Below, in pieces: positions 1 through 6,546 of a stretch of DNA of 8,346 nt; position 1 is the first letter of the stretch; each line of letters begins with the position of its first letter. The notes beneath the pieces were generated by a model. It had not been told where the DNA came from, ran no database searches, and saw only the letters and a list, made by a program, of their open reading frames with translations. Origin of the DNA: Candidatus Woesearchaeota archaeon (GTDB taxonomy: Archaea > Nanobdellota > Nanobdellia > SCGC-AAA011-G17 > GW2011-AR17); assembly GCA_018302165.1 (NCBI GenBank), contig JAGWAA010000025.1:1-8346 (forward strand), written 5' to 3'. Position numbers and translations under genes: made by a program.

Positions 1-897
1 CAATTGTGAAATTATTCCATAAACAGCAGGCTCCCCATAGAGAATTTGCATTTGATCAGAAATAAAATCTAATGTTGCTAAATCATGTTCAATTACTATA
101 ACTGCTTTCTCATCTTCTGCTAATGTTTTAATCATCCTTGCTGCTTTTATTCTAAATGTAATATCTAAGAATGATGCCGGTTCATCAAATATATACAGGT
201 CTGCTTCTTTCAAAATTGTTGCAGCAATAGCAACTCTTTGCATTTCTCCTCCAGATAACTGATTCATTTCCCGATCTAGAATACTTTCCATTGTTAATTC
301 CTTGATAATAATATCCAATTTATTTCTTTGATCCACTTTCCTAAGCATATCAATAACTTTTCCTTCGGATTTATTTACGATTAAATCAACTGCTTGCGGT
401 TTATATGCAACTTTGATTTGTCCATTTTTTATTTTCTCTAATAATTTGTAAACTTCAGTACCCTTGTATAATTTTATTAAATCTTCCCAGCTTCTTTCAA
501 CTTCAGCTTCTCCTAAATTTGGTTTCAGATTTCCAGCTAAAATTTTAATTGCAGTACTTTTTCCAATACCATTTCTTCCAAGTATTCCTAAGATAGACCC
601 AAAAGCAGGATAAGGCAAATTATAAAGCATGAACCCATCTTTTCCATATCTGTGTACAGGTTTTTGTGTTAATTGGTCTGGTAACTTAACCATATGTATT
701 GCATTCATTGGGCAAATATTAACACAGACTTGCAATGCATCAGTTGCTAGATCTTCATTGATATGTGCTTTCCCATTGCTCCCTTTATAGATTGCTTCAA
801 TCCCATTTCTATTTAGAGGCGACATCCGGATACACAAATAGTCTCCGCAATGTATTGGATTACATTTCTCTTGATCAATTACAGCTAGCCTTTTCAT
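1..897 (-). CDS. ABCE1/Rli1 ribosome-recycling ATPase, N-terminal part
   Basis: ABCE1 splits archaeal ribosomes after termination, coupling twin ATPase domains to an N-terminal Fe-S domain. The 299 residues present start MKRLAVIDQEKC, the usual family start, and run off the window within or just after the first ATPase domain; the second lies outside. Seen: Fe-S domain about 5-67; VHRYG at 81-85; Walker A GRNGIGKST 107-115 (Arg where Pro is usual); helix-loop-helix insert about 137-159; Q-loop Gln168; signature LSGGE 214-218; Walker B ending Asp238-Glu239; D-loop SFLD 242-245; H-switch His271. Odd: the Fe-S domain keeps Cys12, 17, 22, 58 and 62 only. Ser26, Thr52 and Leu55 occupy the other three ligand positions, so one cluster should be missing. 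The gene diverges from the zinc-finger gene at 948 across a shared TATA box. Family identity is firm; the cluster loss is inferred from the motifs. Confidence 0.96.
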   Translation of the reverse strand, partial: MKRLAVIDQEKCNPIHCGDYLCIRMSPLNRNGIEAIYKGSNGKAHINEDLATDALQVCVNICPMNAIHMVKLPDQLTQKPVHRYGKDGFMLYNLPYPAFGSILGILGRNGIGKSTAIKILAGNLKPNLGEAEVERSWEDLIKLYKGTEVYKLLEKIKNGQIKVAYKPQAVDLIVNKSEGKVIDMLRKVDQRNKLDIIIKELTMESILDREMNQLSGGEMQRVAIAATILKEADLYIFDEPASFLDITFRIKAARMIKTLAEDEKAVIVIEHDLATLDFISDQMQILYGEPAVYGIISQL

Positions 898-919
898 GCA
901 TTATAATTTCCAATAAGTT

Positions 920-927
920 TTTATAAA
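920..927. promoter_or_regulatory. Shared palindromic TATA box of two divergent genes
   Basis: TTTATAAA is its own reverse complement. Its centre (923.5) lies 24.5 bases from the zinc-finger ATG at 948 and 26.5 bases from the ABCE1 ATG at 897, so it fits both divergent genes as leaderless transcripts. The whole intergenic gap is only 50 bases and has no second comparably good TATA element. Bidirectional use is inferred from geometry. Confidence 0.7.
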
Positions 928-947
928 GTTAATTGTTCCATTTTTTA

Positions 948-1085
948 ATGGAAAAATGTGCAATTTGTAAATCTAAAATTGAAGATACTTTCTTAGGCAA
1001 GATTCATGGCACGATTATTAAAGGTAAATATGTTTGTAGTGCCTGCCAAAAAAAGTTTGGTTCTGATTTAGCAAAACAACTTTAG
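948..1085 (+). CDS. Small zinc-finger protein with two CxxC motifs, 45 aa
   Basis: This short gene encodes 45 residues with CAIC at 4-7 and CSAC at 30-33, a spacing suited to one tetrahedral zinc site (zinc ribbon/treble-clef type). Between the knuckles is a basic stretch with FLGKIHGT; the tail is lysine-rich. Small double-CxxC proteins of this kind are common next to translation and tRNA genes in archaea; they may bind nucleic acid or protein, but no specific role can be given. The start is supported by the TATA box centred 24.5 bases upstream and by Cys4 lying immediately after it. It diverges from ABCE1 and ends 5 bases before tRNA-Thr, so it may share a transcript with the tRNA. Confidence 0.85.
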   Translation: MEKCAICKSKIEDTFLGKIHGTIIKGKYVCSACQKKFGSDLAKQL

Positions 1086-1090
1086 ATTTT

Positions 1091-1162
1091 GCCCTGATAG
1101 CTTAATGGTAGAGCAATTGTTTCGTAAGCAATAGGTTGAGGGTTCAATCCCCTTTCAGGGCT
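1091..1162 (+). tRNA. tRNA-Thr (anticodon CGU)
   Basis: The complete cloverleaf can be drawn by hand. The acceptor stem GCCCTGA 1091-1097 pairs with TCAGGGC 1155-1161. The D arm is 1100-1114 with GG in the loop. The anticodon stem 1116-1120/1128-1132 closes with a G-U pair around loop TTCGTAA, placing CGT at 1123-1125. The variable region has five bases. The T arm is 1138-1154 with loop TTCAATC. The discriminator is U (1162), as in archaeal tRNA-Thr, which supports threonine identity; the anticodon reads ACG. No CCA is encoded, so it must be added enzymatically. No intron is present. No convincing separate TATA box is seen upstream. Confidence 0.96.
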
Positions 1163-1190
1163 CTATTAACTATTTTATAGTGCCGTAAAG

Positions 1191-1198
1191 TTTATATA
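1191..1198 (+). promoter_or_regulatory. TATA box of the response-regulator gene
   Basis: TTTATATA is centred about 56 bases before the ATG at 1251. With the usual TATA-to-start distance, transcription would begin near 1221 and leave a leader of about 30 bases containing the Shine-Dalgarno sequence. A second weaker element, ACTATATG at 1202-1209, could give a start about ten bases later. Confidence 0.6.
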
Positions 1199-1236
1199 CT
1201 TACTATATGTTTTTACTACTTACAAAGAAAGACTTT

Positions 1237-1241
1237 GGAGG
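1237..1241 (+). promoter_or_regulatory. Shine-Dalgarno GGAGG before the response regulator
   Basis: GGAGG lies 9 bases before the ATG at 1251 and fixes that start. It is unusual here: other genes that begin transcription units appear leaderless, so this gene uses a different initiation route, often associated with strong or regulated expression. Confidence 0.8.
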
Positions 1242-1250
1242 ATAAATAAA

Positions 1251-1763
1251 ATGGTATACAGAGTATTAATAATTGATAACGATCAGAAAGTTAGAACTGA
1301 TATTTATGCTGCTTTAGAAAGAGCAAATAGAATACATAAAGATGTACATAATACTAAAGAAAACAAATTTGTTCCTTATACAGCTGCAAGTGCAAATTCT
1401 GCTGAAGCTAAAGTTGGATTAGCATTATTTAATGATTGGCAAATTGGTGATGAAGTTTATGTTCTTCAAGATATTATCATGAATGAAGGTAGTGAAGAAG
1501 GCTTAAGAGAAATTACTGCTTGGGATTCTTTAACAAAATCTGGTGAAAAGTTAGAAGGTCGTCTATCTGGTTTAATTGTTTATAGTTCCGTTGCAAATGC
1601 TGTTAGTGATAGACCAGAAGTTACTGAAGTTAGAAATTTCCCGGTTTTTATTTGTAATAAAAGATTAACTATGGGTTCATATGGACCAAAAGCTGTTGAG
1701 TTAATAGAATCTGTAATCCATAATGAGGCTGAAGCTGTTAATCCTAAAATTAGTTCTTTTTAA
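1251..1763 (+). CDS. Single-domain response regulator (receiver domain), 170 aa
   Basis: A diverged CheY-like receiver. The first strand VLIIDND gives the acidic pocket Asp9 and Asp11. The third strand VYVLQDIIMN places the likely phospho-acceptor at Asp74, Ser112/113 in VYSS matches the switch Ser/Thr, and Lys137 in FICNK matches the conserved lysine. The protein is longer than the usual 120-130 residues: Asp9 to Asp74 is 65 residues against about 45 in CheY, so there is an insertion around residues 25-60. No DNA-binding or other output domain follows, so any output would be through protein contacts. It faces the histidine kinase tail to tail with a 7-base gap, which suggests but does not prove that they are partners. 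Start supported by GGAGG nine bases upstream. Receiver fold is likely; some contribution of degenerate (non-phosphorylated) function is possible. Confidence 0.78.
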   Translation: MVYRVLIIDNDQKVRTDIYAALERANRIHKDVHNTKENKFVPYTAASANSAEAKVGLALFNDWQIGDEVYVLQDIIMNEGSEEGLREITAWDSLTKSGEKLEGRLSGLIVYSSVANAVSDRPEVTEVRNFPVFICNKRLTMGSYGPKAVELIESVIHNEAEAVNPKISSF

Positions 1764-1770
1764 TTATTTA

Positions 1771-3804
1771 TTATATTATTCTATGTCTTGGTATCCTTGC
1801 AGTATGTGTTACAATATTTTCTCCTCTAGAATATTTACTTACTCCTCCATATAATGCAAGAATTCTACTTACTGCCATTGTCCCATATCCTCCTTGCTCT
1901 CCTCTTTTTGTTGAAAACCTATCTACTCTTCCAGCAAGATTTAGTTTTTCTAAGTTTGTATCTGAAATACTACCTGTATTTTCAGTAATAATCTCAATAC
2001 CAGAATCATAATTTCGAACTTTAATATTTACTTCAGGGTTTGCTTCAATACTTGCAGCTTCACAAGCATTATCTAAAACATTAAAAGCAATAACTCTAAA
2101 ATCATCTGATGTTCCTTTGATTTTTATATCTGGAATATCCCATCCTATTTTTACATTTGGATATGCTAATTTGATATGGCTATCTAATGTTTCTCTTATA
2201 ATAGCTTTATAATCTACAGCTTCAGTTGTTGTTTGGCCTTTTATTGAATCTAATCTTTCTTGAATATTTGTAGAACCAGTTTCTCCTATTTCAACTAATG
2301 CATCTAATGAATAACTAAAATTAATAAATTGTTTAAAGAATATTCCCTCTTTTTCATCTTCTTTTCTTTCTTCTGCCAATTCTCTAATCTTATTATAAAT
2401 CTCAAATAAATCAATTGTATCTATTCTTTGATTCTCAATTGTTCCTTTTGACCAATATTGCTTTCGTAAATCTTCAGAAGAATTTATTCCTCTATCCCCT
2501 AATGTTTGCTTACAAATATCTTCTAATTCTCCTCTATGAAGGTATTCTTCAGCCATCTCTATCATATTAATCATAAATCCTAAAGCCTGTCCATACAAAT
2601 CTGCAAATTCATGTTTACTATCATGAAGTCCTCTATACATCCTACTTTTGAGTTCTTCTTTCTCTTCTAAAGCAATCATTCTTTCTCTAGTAATTGTACT
2701 CATTTGTAATCTTAGTTGTTGAGTTTGTTGTTGTGCAAGTTCTAATTCTTTTTCTTTGAGTGCATTTTCAAGTGTCTCTTTTCTCGCAATCTCATGCATA
2801 ACATCCCTTGAGGTTCCACTTCTCCACCATTCTGTAATATTAACAACTAATTTTGAAATCCAATTCAAAGGTCTTTCTTCCCATTCTAATTCATAGACTG
2901 AGAATGGTCCTCCAAAATAAGTTCCTCCCTTTGCAACTAATACTTGATTTCCATTTTCATCAGTTCCAAAAATATCTTCGTAAACTTTATGCATAGGTTG
3001 TGTTTCATAATCTACTTCTTCATAATCCTCTTTTTTAAGTCTTAAGAATCGTCCTGGATCACCAACAAATAATTTATTAGATTCTTTAATTCTATAAGTT
3101 TTATGTTTATTTGGAACATTTGTGTATGGAGTTTCATTCAAGCTTATTCTTCCAGCAATAGTTCTACCAAGATTATCTAACCAATTTCCTTTATCGTCTC
3201 TTGTAAAATCTATTCTAACCCCAGTAAATTCATTTTGTATAATATCTTCTAATCCTTGGTCAACCATTCTAACTTGAACATTCATAGGATTAAATCCCCA
3301 AAGAGTTGGAATCCCGCTAAGATATCCTGCTGATGTAGTCGGTGCAGTTAGATATTTTTCGTCAACAAACCCTAAGTTATCATGTGCAATTAAAGCTCTT
3401 CCAATTCTTTTTCCATCAACTTCTTCTACACTTACAGTTAATGGCCTTATTTCAGAATCAATATTTAATTTAGGATTTGATTTCATCCCAGATAAAGTTA
3501 CGACTGCTGCTGTTGACCCTAATTTTTTTGCAGTACTTACTGCTGGATTATCAGTTTTAGTAATATATCTCCCAACTTCAACAAATCTCCAAGGATCTAT
3601 TTTTCCCCAAATATCATAAACTAATCCTTGTAATTTTAAAAATTCAGTATGTGATATTGAAACTGTTCTTTCCCATTCATCTTCATTCTTTCCAGTATCT
3701 TTTAAAAAACCTTCAAATCTTTCTGGATGTTCATGTCTAACAAACTCTAGCACAACTTTTCCTGCTACTGCATCCAATTCCGGGGTTTTTCTATCAAAAG
3801 GCAT
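1771..3804 (-). CDS. Soluble sensor histidine kinase, 677 aa
   Basis: Predicted cytosolic two-component kinase: no signal peptide or membrane segment is seen. Residues 1 to about 330 form a large input region I cannot assign; it could be a V4R/heme-NO-like ligand-binding module, but this is only an impression. A coiled coil rich in Glu, Gln and Lys (about 335-392) leads into the dimerisation/phospho-acceptor helix HDSKHEF (394-400), with His398-Glu399 the likely site. The ATPase domain shows the N-box NVLDNACEA at 575-583 (Mg-binding Asn579), a diverged ADP box ENTGS 608-612, and the G-box RGEQGGYGT 634-642. About 175 residues separate the His and N-box, longer than the usual 100-120, implying an inserted helical segment. 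The ENTG form resembles the AgrC/LytS-like kinases. Transcribed divergently from the ligase gene; TATA centred 27 bases upstream supports this start. Kinase call is firm; signal unknown. Confidence 0.85.
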   Translation of the reverse strand: MPFDRKTPELDAVAGKVVLEFVRHEHPERFEGFLKDTGKNEDEWERTVSISHTEFLKLQGLVYDIWGKIDPWRFVEVGRYITKTDNPAVSTAKKLGSTAAVVTLSGMKSNPKLNIDSEIRPLTVSVEEVDGKRIGRALIAHDNLGFVDEKYLTAPTTSAGYLSGIPTLWGFNPMNVQVRMVDQGLEDIIQNEFTGVRIDFTRDDKGNWLDNLGRTIAGRISLNETPYTNVPNKHKTYRIKESNKLFVGDPGRFLRLKKEDYEEVDYETQPMHKVYEDIFGTDENGNQVLVAKGGTYFGGPFSVYELEWEERPLNWISKLVVNITEWWRSGTSRDVMHEIARKETLENALKEKELELAQQQTQQLRLQMSTITRERMIALEEKEELKSRMYRGLHDSKHEFADLYGQALGFMINMIEMAEEYLHRGELEDICKQTLGDRGINSSEDLRKQYWSKGTIENQRIDTIDLFEIYNKIRELAEERKEDEKEGIFFKQFINFSYSLDALVEIGETGSTNIQERLDSIKGQTTTEAVDYKAIIRETLDSHIKLAYPNVKIGWDIPDIKIKGTSDDFRVIAFNVLDNACEAASIEANPEVNIKVRNYDSGIEIITENTGSISDTNLEKLNLAGRVDRFSTKRGEQGGYGTMAVSRILALYGGVSKYSRGENIVTHTARIPRHRII

Positions 3805-3827
3805 AACTACTGCTCAATGACACCTAA

Positions 3828-3835
3828 TTTATAAG
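3828..3835 (-). promoter_or_regulatory. TATA box of the histidine kinase gene
   Basis: On the minus strand this reads CTTATAAA, centred 27 bases before the kinase ATG, giving a leaderless transcript. A small inverted repeat, TGACA at 3818-3822 and TGTCA at 3841-3845, is centred exactly on this box (3831.5) and could be an operator. Confidence 0.6.
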
Positions 3836-3864
3836 CTTTATGTCACTAAATCTAGATAAAAAGG

Positions 3865-3872
3865 TTTATAAT
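3865..3872 (+). promoter_or_regulatory. TATA box of the ligase gene
   Basis: TTTATAAT preceded by the purine-rich AAAAAGG (a plausible BRE) is centred 27.5 bases before the ATG at 3896. This spacing favours that ATG over the TTG codon at 3893 and predicts a leaderless transcript. Confidence 0.65.
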
Positions 3873-3895
3873 CCTTTATTGACTAGAAACTTTTG

Positions 3896-5404
3896 ATGGT
3901 AAAAAGGGGTATATTAATTAATTCAATAGACTTTTTTGAAAGAATTATATTAAACAATTATACTATTTCTAAATTTTTGATTGAGCATTCAAACCCAAAT
4001 ATGTTAGAATATCTTTCTAAATTTAAAGCTATAAATATCTACAAGTTTGCTCAGAGAAATGTTCCGGCTTACAAAAAATTTACGAAAGATAAAAAATATT
4101 ATAGTATTTCAAAAGTACCAGTAACTGATAAATCTAATTATATTAAAAAATATTCTTATGAGTCTCGTTGTATTAATAATAAATTCCCTAAAAAGGGTAA
4201 TATTGAAGAATCTTCAGGTTCTTCAGGGCAGCCTACAAATTGGATTCGTTCTATTGAGGAAGAAAGTTTACTTTTTAAAATGGCAAAGTTTGAATTTTTT
4301 TATACTTTTAGTGCCCATAATAAAGATTATATTGTTATGAGTGCTTGGTCTTCTGGACCTTGGGCTACAGGTTTAAAATTCTGTGAAATTGTAGAACATT
4401 ACTGCCTTGTAAAGAATACTACTGCTGATCCAGAAAATATTATTCGTACATTAGAACAACTTGGAAAGAATCATAAATATATCATTGCAGGTTACCCTCC
4501 ATTTTTAAAAAATCTTTTTGATAAAAATGAAATAAAATGGAAAGACTATAAAATTGACATAATTACAGGTGGTGAATCAACATCCCTTGAATGGAAAAAA
4601 TATATTAGAAAAAAACTTCAAAATCCTAATTCAATAATCATCTCTTCTTATGGTGCCTCTGATATTGATATAGGTGTTGGTTTTGAAACTCCTTTTTCTG
4701 AATTTATTCGAAAGTTAGCATTAAATAATACTAAATTAAACCAAGATTTGTTTCATACTTCTGAAAATGCAATTATTTTTCAATATAATCCTCTAACACA
4801 TTATATCGAGAACACAAAAGAAAATGATTTTTCGATTACTATTTTAGATCCATCAACTGTTTCTCCTAAGATAAAATATAATCTTCACGATTTTGGTGGA
4901 AGAATCTCTTATAATGAAATGCTTTCAATATTAAATAAACATGAACCTCAAAAATTAAAAGATTTCTTGAAAAAGAATAAAACTTTAAAGTTACCTTTTT
5001 TATATGTTGCAGGTAGAGTTGATGGTACAATTTCAATTGGTGGAAATAATATTTATCCTGAACAAATAAGTAATACTCTACAAAAATCTGTTTATGCTGA
5101 AAAAATAAATAGATTTATGTTAAGTTGTGGTAATGATAACAATCAAAATGTTTCTTTTGATATTCATATTGAATTAAAAAAAGGCATTACTATTTCTAAT
5201 CAAATAAAAAATGAATTAGAAAAAGACATATTAAATGAATTATTAGCTATAAATTTAGAATACAAAGAATATTACAATAATCATAGAGATAATCAAAAAA
5301 ATTTGCAACCTCAAGTTAAACTTTATTTATTTGATCAAAACCCCATATTTAAAAATCAAGACTCAGCTATAAAAAATAAATACATTTTAGATTATCGTCA
5401 TTAA
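3896..5404 (+). CDS. Adenylate-forming ligase, phenylacetate-CoA ligase (PaaK/CapK) type, 502 aa
   Basis: A member of the acyl-adenylating (ANL) superfamily: such enzymes activate a carboxylate with ATP and usually transfer it to CoA. Seen, numbering from the ATG at 3896: phosphate loop SSGSSGQPT 106-114; GGES at 226-229; the adenine/Mg motif SYGASD 251-256 with Asp in place of the more common Glu; hinge GRVDG 373-377 followed by GGNNIYPEQI, typical of the phenylacetate-CoA ligase branch; C-terminal lysines in FKNQDSAIKNKYI (485-497) that may supply the catalytic Lys. Length is somewhat above the roughly 430-460 of classic PaaK. Substrate cannot be read; some relatives act in surface polysaccharide or lipid pathways. 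Start chosen at ATG 3896 from TATA spacing (TTG at 3893 is the alternative). The gene is visibly more AT-rich, with many Asn/Lys/Ile, than the kinase. Its last 18 bases overlap the convergent hydrolase. Confidence 0.85.
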   Translation: MVKRGILINSIDFFERIILNNYTISKFLIEHSNPNMLEYLSKFKAINIYKFAQRNVPAYKKFTKDKKYYSISKVPVTDKSNYIKKYSYESRCINNKFPKKGNIEESSGSSGQPTNWIRSIEEESLLFKMAKFEFFYTFSAHNKDYIVMSAWSSGPWATGLKFCEIVEHYCLVKNTTADPENIIRTLEQLGKNHKYIIAGYPPFLKNLFDKNEIKWKDYKIDIITGGESTSLEWKKYIRKKLQNPNSIIISSYGASDIDIGVGFETPFSEFIRKLALNNTKLNQDLFHTSENAIIFQYNPLTHYIENTKENDFSITILDPSTVSPKIKYNLHDFGGRISYNEMLSILNKHEPQKLKDFLKKNKTLKLPFLYVAGRVDGTISIGGNNIYPEQISNTLQKSVYAEKINRFMLSCGNDNNQNVSFDIHIELKKGITISNQIKNELEKDILNELLAINLEYKEYYNNHRDNQKNLQPQVKLYLFDQNPIFKNQDSAIKNKYILDYRH

Positions 5405-6235
5405 AAAATTAAATAATTTTAGATTAAAGTTCTTTGGGTCTTCTAAAGGTAATAAGTGCCCTCCATCAAAAATTTCTAATTTAGAATTTGGTATCAATTT
5501 TCTCATATCTTTTACTTTTTGAAGAGGGATGGTATTATCTGTTTTTCCGCCTATAATTAATATTGGTCCCTTATAACTTTTTAATGCTGTTTCTACTTCT
5601 TTATTTCTTTCATCAGAGAATTTTTTTGTTGCATCTAATGAATCAAAGATAACTTTGAATGCAGTATGATAAATCTCATCATAAATTTTAAATATAATAT
5701 TTTCTGTTAAAACCTGATTAGCATCAAATGTTCTTCTTTTTTCAGAAAATACTTTATTCGTTATAATCCCATAATATACTAAATGTCTTAGTACCCAACA
5801 AAATATTGGATTAACATTAAGTTCTCTATTTTTTTTATAAGGATATTTATATGTAGTTTCAATTAAGACTAATCCTTTAGGTTGTAAATCTTTGTATATG
5901 GTACAATAAATTATTGCAATAACTCCCCCAAAGCTATGACCTACAATTGCATAGTTCTTTATTTTTTCTTTCTCAAGGATTCCTCGTAAATCTTTTGCAT
6001 AACATTCTAGTGTATATTTATTCGCTTCTTCTGGTATATCTGAAAATCCATGGCCCCTTAAATCTATTAACAATGTACTAAAATTTCTCTTTTTAGCTTC
6101 TTCTAGAGTATATTTCCATTCTGTACTATTCCCTCCAAGTCCATGTAAGAAAACAAGTAATGGTCTCTTTTTATTCCTAAAACTCAGATCATAAGAGATT
6201 TTTACTTTATCAGAACTAAAATACTTCTTCTTCAT
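5387..6235 (-). CDS. Alpha/beta hydrolase, 282 aa
   Basis: A single-domain alpha/beta hydrolase of the lipase/haloperoxidase-like type. Seen: oxyanion-hole segment FLHGLGG 29-35; DLRGHG 58-63; nucleophile elbow GHSFGG 99-104 with Ser101; a helical lid about 125-205 containing aromatic and hydrophobic patches; acid Asp233 in GGKTDN; His260 in DGGHLLPLEDP. The catalytic triad is therefore complete, and length matches the family. There is no signal peptide, so it is probably cytosolic. Substrate unknown; likely activities include ester or thioester hydrolysis. It converges on the adenylate-forming ligase, so it could act on the ligase product, but convergent genes are not co-transcribed and this link is speculative. 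A weak A/T element (CATTAAAAA on the minus strand, 6258-6266) sits about 26-27 bases before the start. Confidence 0.9.
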   Translation of the reverse strand: MKKKYFSSDKVKISYDLSFRNKKRPLLVFLHGLGGNSTEWKYTLEEAKKRNFSTLLIDLRGHGFSDIPEEANKYTLECYAKDLRGILEKEKIKNYAIVGHSFGGVIAIIYCTIYKDLQPKGLVLIETTYKYPYKKNRELNVNPIFCWVLRHLVYYGIITNKVFSEKRRTFDANQVLTENIIFKIYDEIYHTAFKVIFDSLDATKKFSDERNKEVETALKSYKGPILIIGGKTDNTIPLQKVKDMRKLIPNSKLEIFDGGHLLPLEDPKNFNLKLFNFLMTII

Positions 6236-6282
6236 AGATGCTTTAATAGGGTTTAAGTTTTTAATGTTTTCTAATCAAAAAC

Positions 6283-6291
6283 TATTTTAAT
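6283..6291 (+). promoter_or_regulatory. Weak TATA-like element of the small membrane gene
   Basis: TATTTTAAT is centred about 26 bases before the ATG at 6313, the same offset as the stronger boxes in this window, but the sequence match to an archaeal TATA box is poor. Confidence 0.35.
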
Positions 6292-6312
6292 CTATACTAA
6301 TTAATCATAAGT

Positions 6313-6546
6313 ATGTTTAATCCTTCAATGCAAACAAAGTTTTCTGGAAAAAAATTTGGTTTATTTATAGCATTAGGTATAGGAGTAATATTCGGAATTA
6401 GTTTTTTTTCTGATTATTCAATTACAGGCGCATTAATGATGGAATCTGGTGAAGTAGCAACTTTTGAACCAATTTTTATTGTCTTAGCTTCAATTATTAT
6501 TTTTATTATTTTAAGTATACTTTGGTGGTGGTTAAAAAAGAAATAG
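6313..6546 (+). CDS. Small two-helix membrane protein, 77 aa
   Basis: I do not recognise a family. The protein has a short basic N-terminus, a first hydrophobic segment at about 15-32, a 20-residue loop containing MMESGE and two further acidic residues, and a second helix at about 53-73 ending WWWLKKK. The tryptophan and lysine cluster would sit at a membrane interface, predicting both termini inside the cytoplasm and a short external loop. The first helix is glycine-rich with an uncleaved look (no clear signal-peptidase site). It stands alone on the plus strand: the hydrolase diverges from it, and the metalloprotease-like gene converges on it so tightly that the two stop codons abut. A real gene is supported by the clean start, TATA-like spacing and membrane-protein composition. 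Confidence 0.7.
   Translation: MFNPSMQTKFSGKKFGLFIALGIGVIFGISFFSDYSITGALMMESGEVATFEPIFIVLASIIIFIILSILWWWLKKK

Noticed and set aside
1116..1132. Possible intron or pseudogene status of the tRNA
   Set aside because: The anticodon arm is a normal 5-pair stem and 7-base loop, and all other stems pair fully.
3893..3895. TTG as start of the ligase, three bases before ATG
   Set aside because: ATG at 3896 is adjacent and at the right distance (27.5 bases) from the TATA box; there is no Shine-Dalgarno to favour TTG.
4158..4340. 60-codon open frame on the plus strand
   Set aside because: It lies wholly inside the adenylate-forming ligase in another frame, and its Leu/Ile-rich sequence is what an AT-rich out-of-frame read gives.
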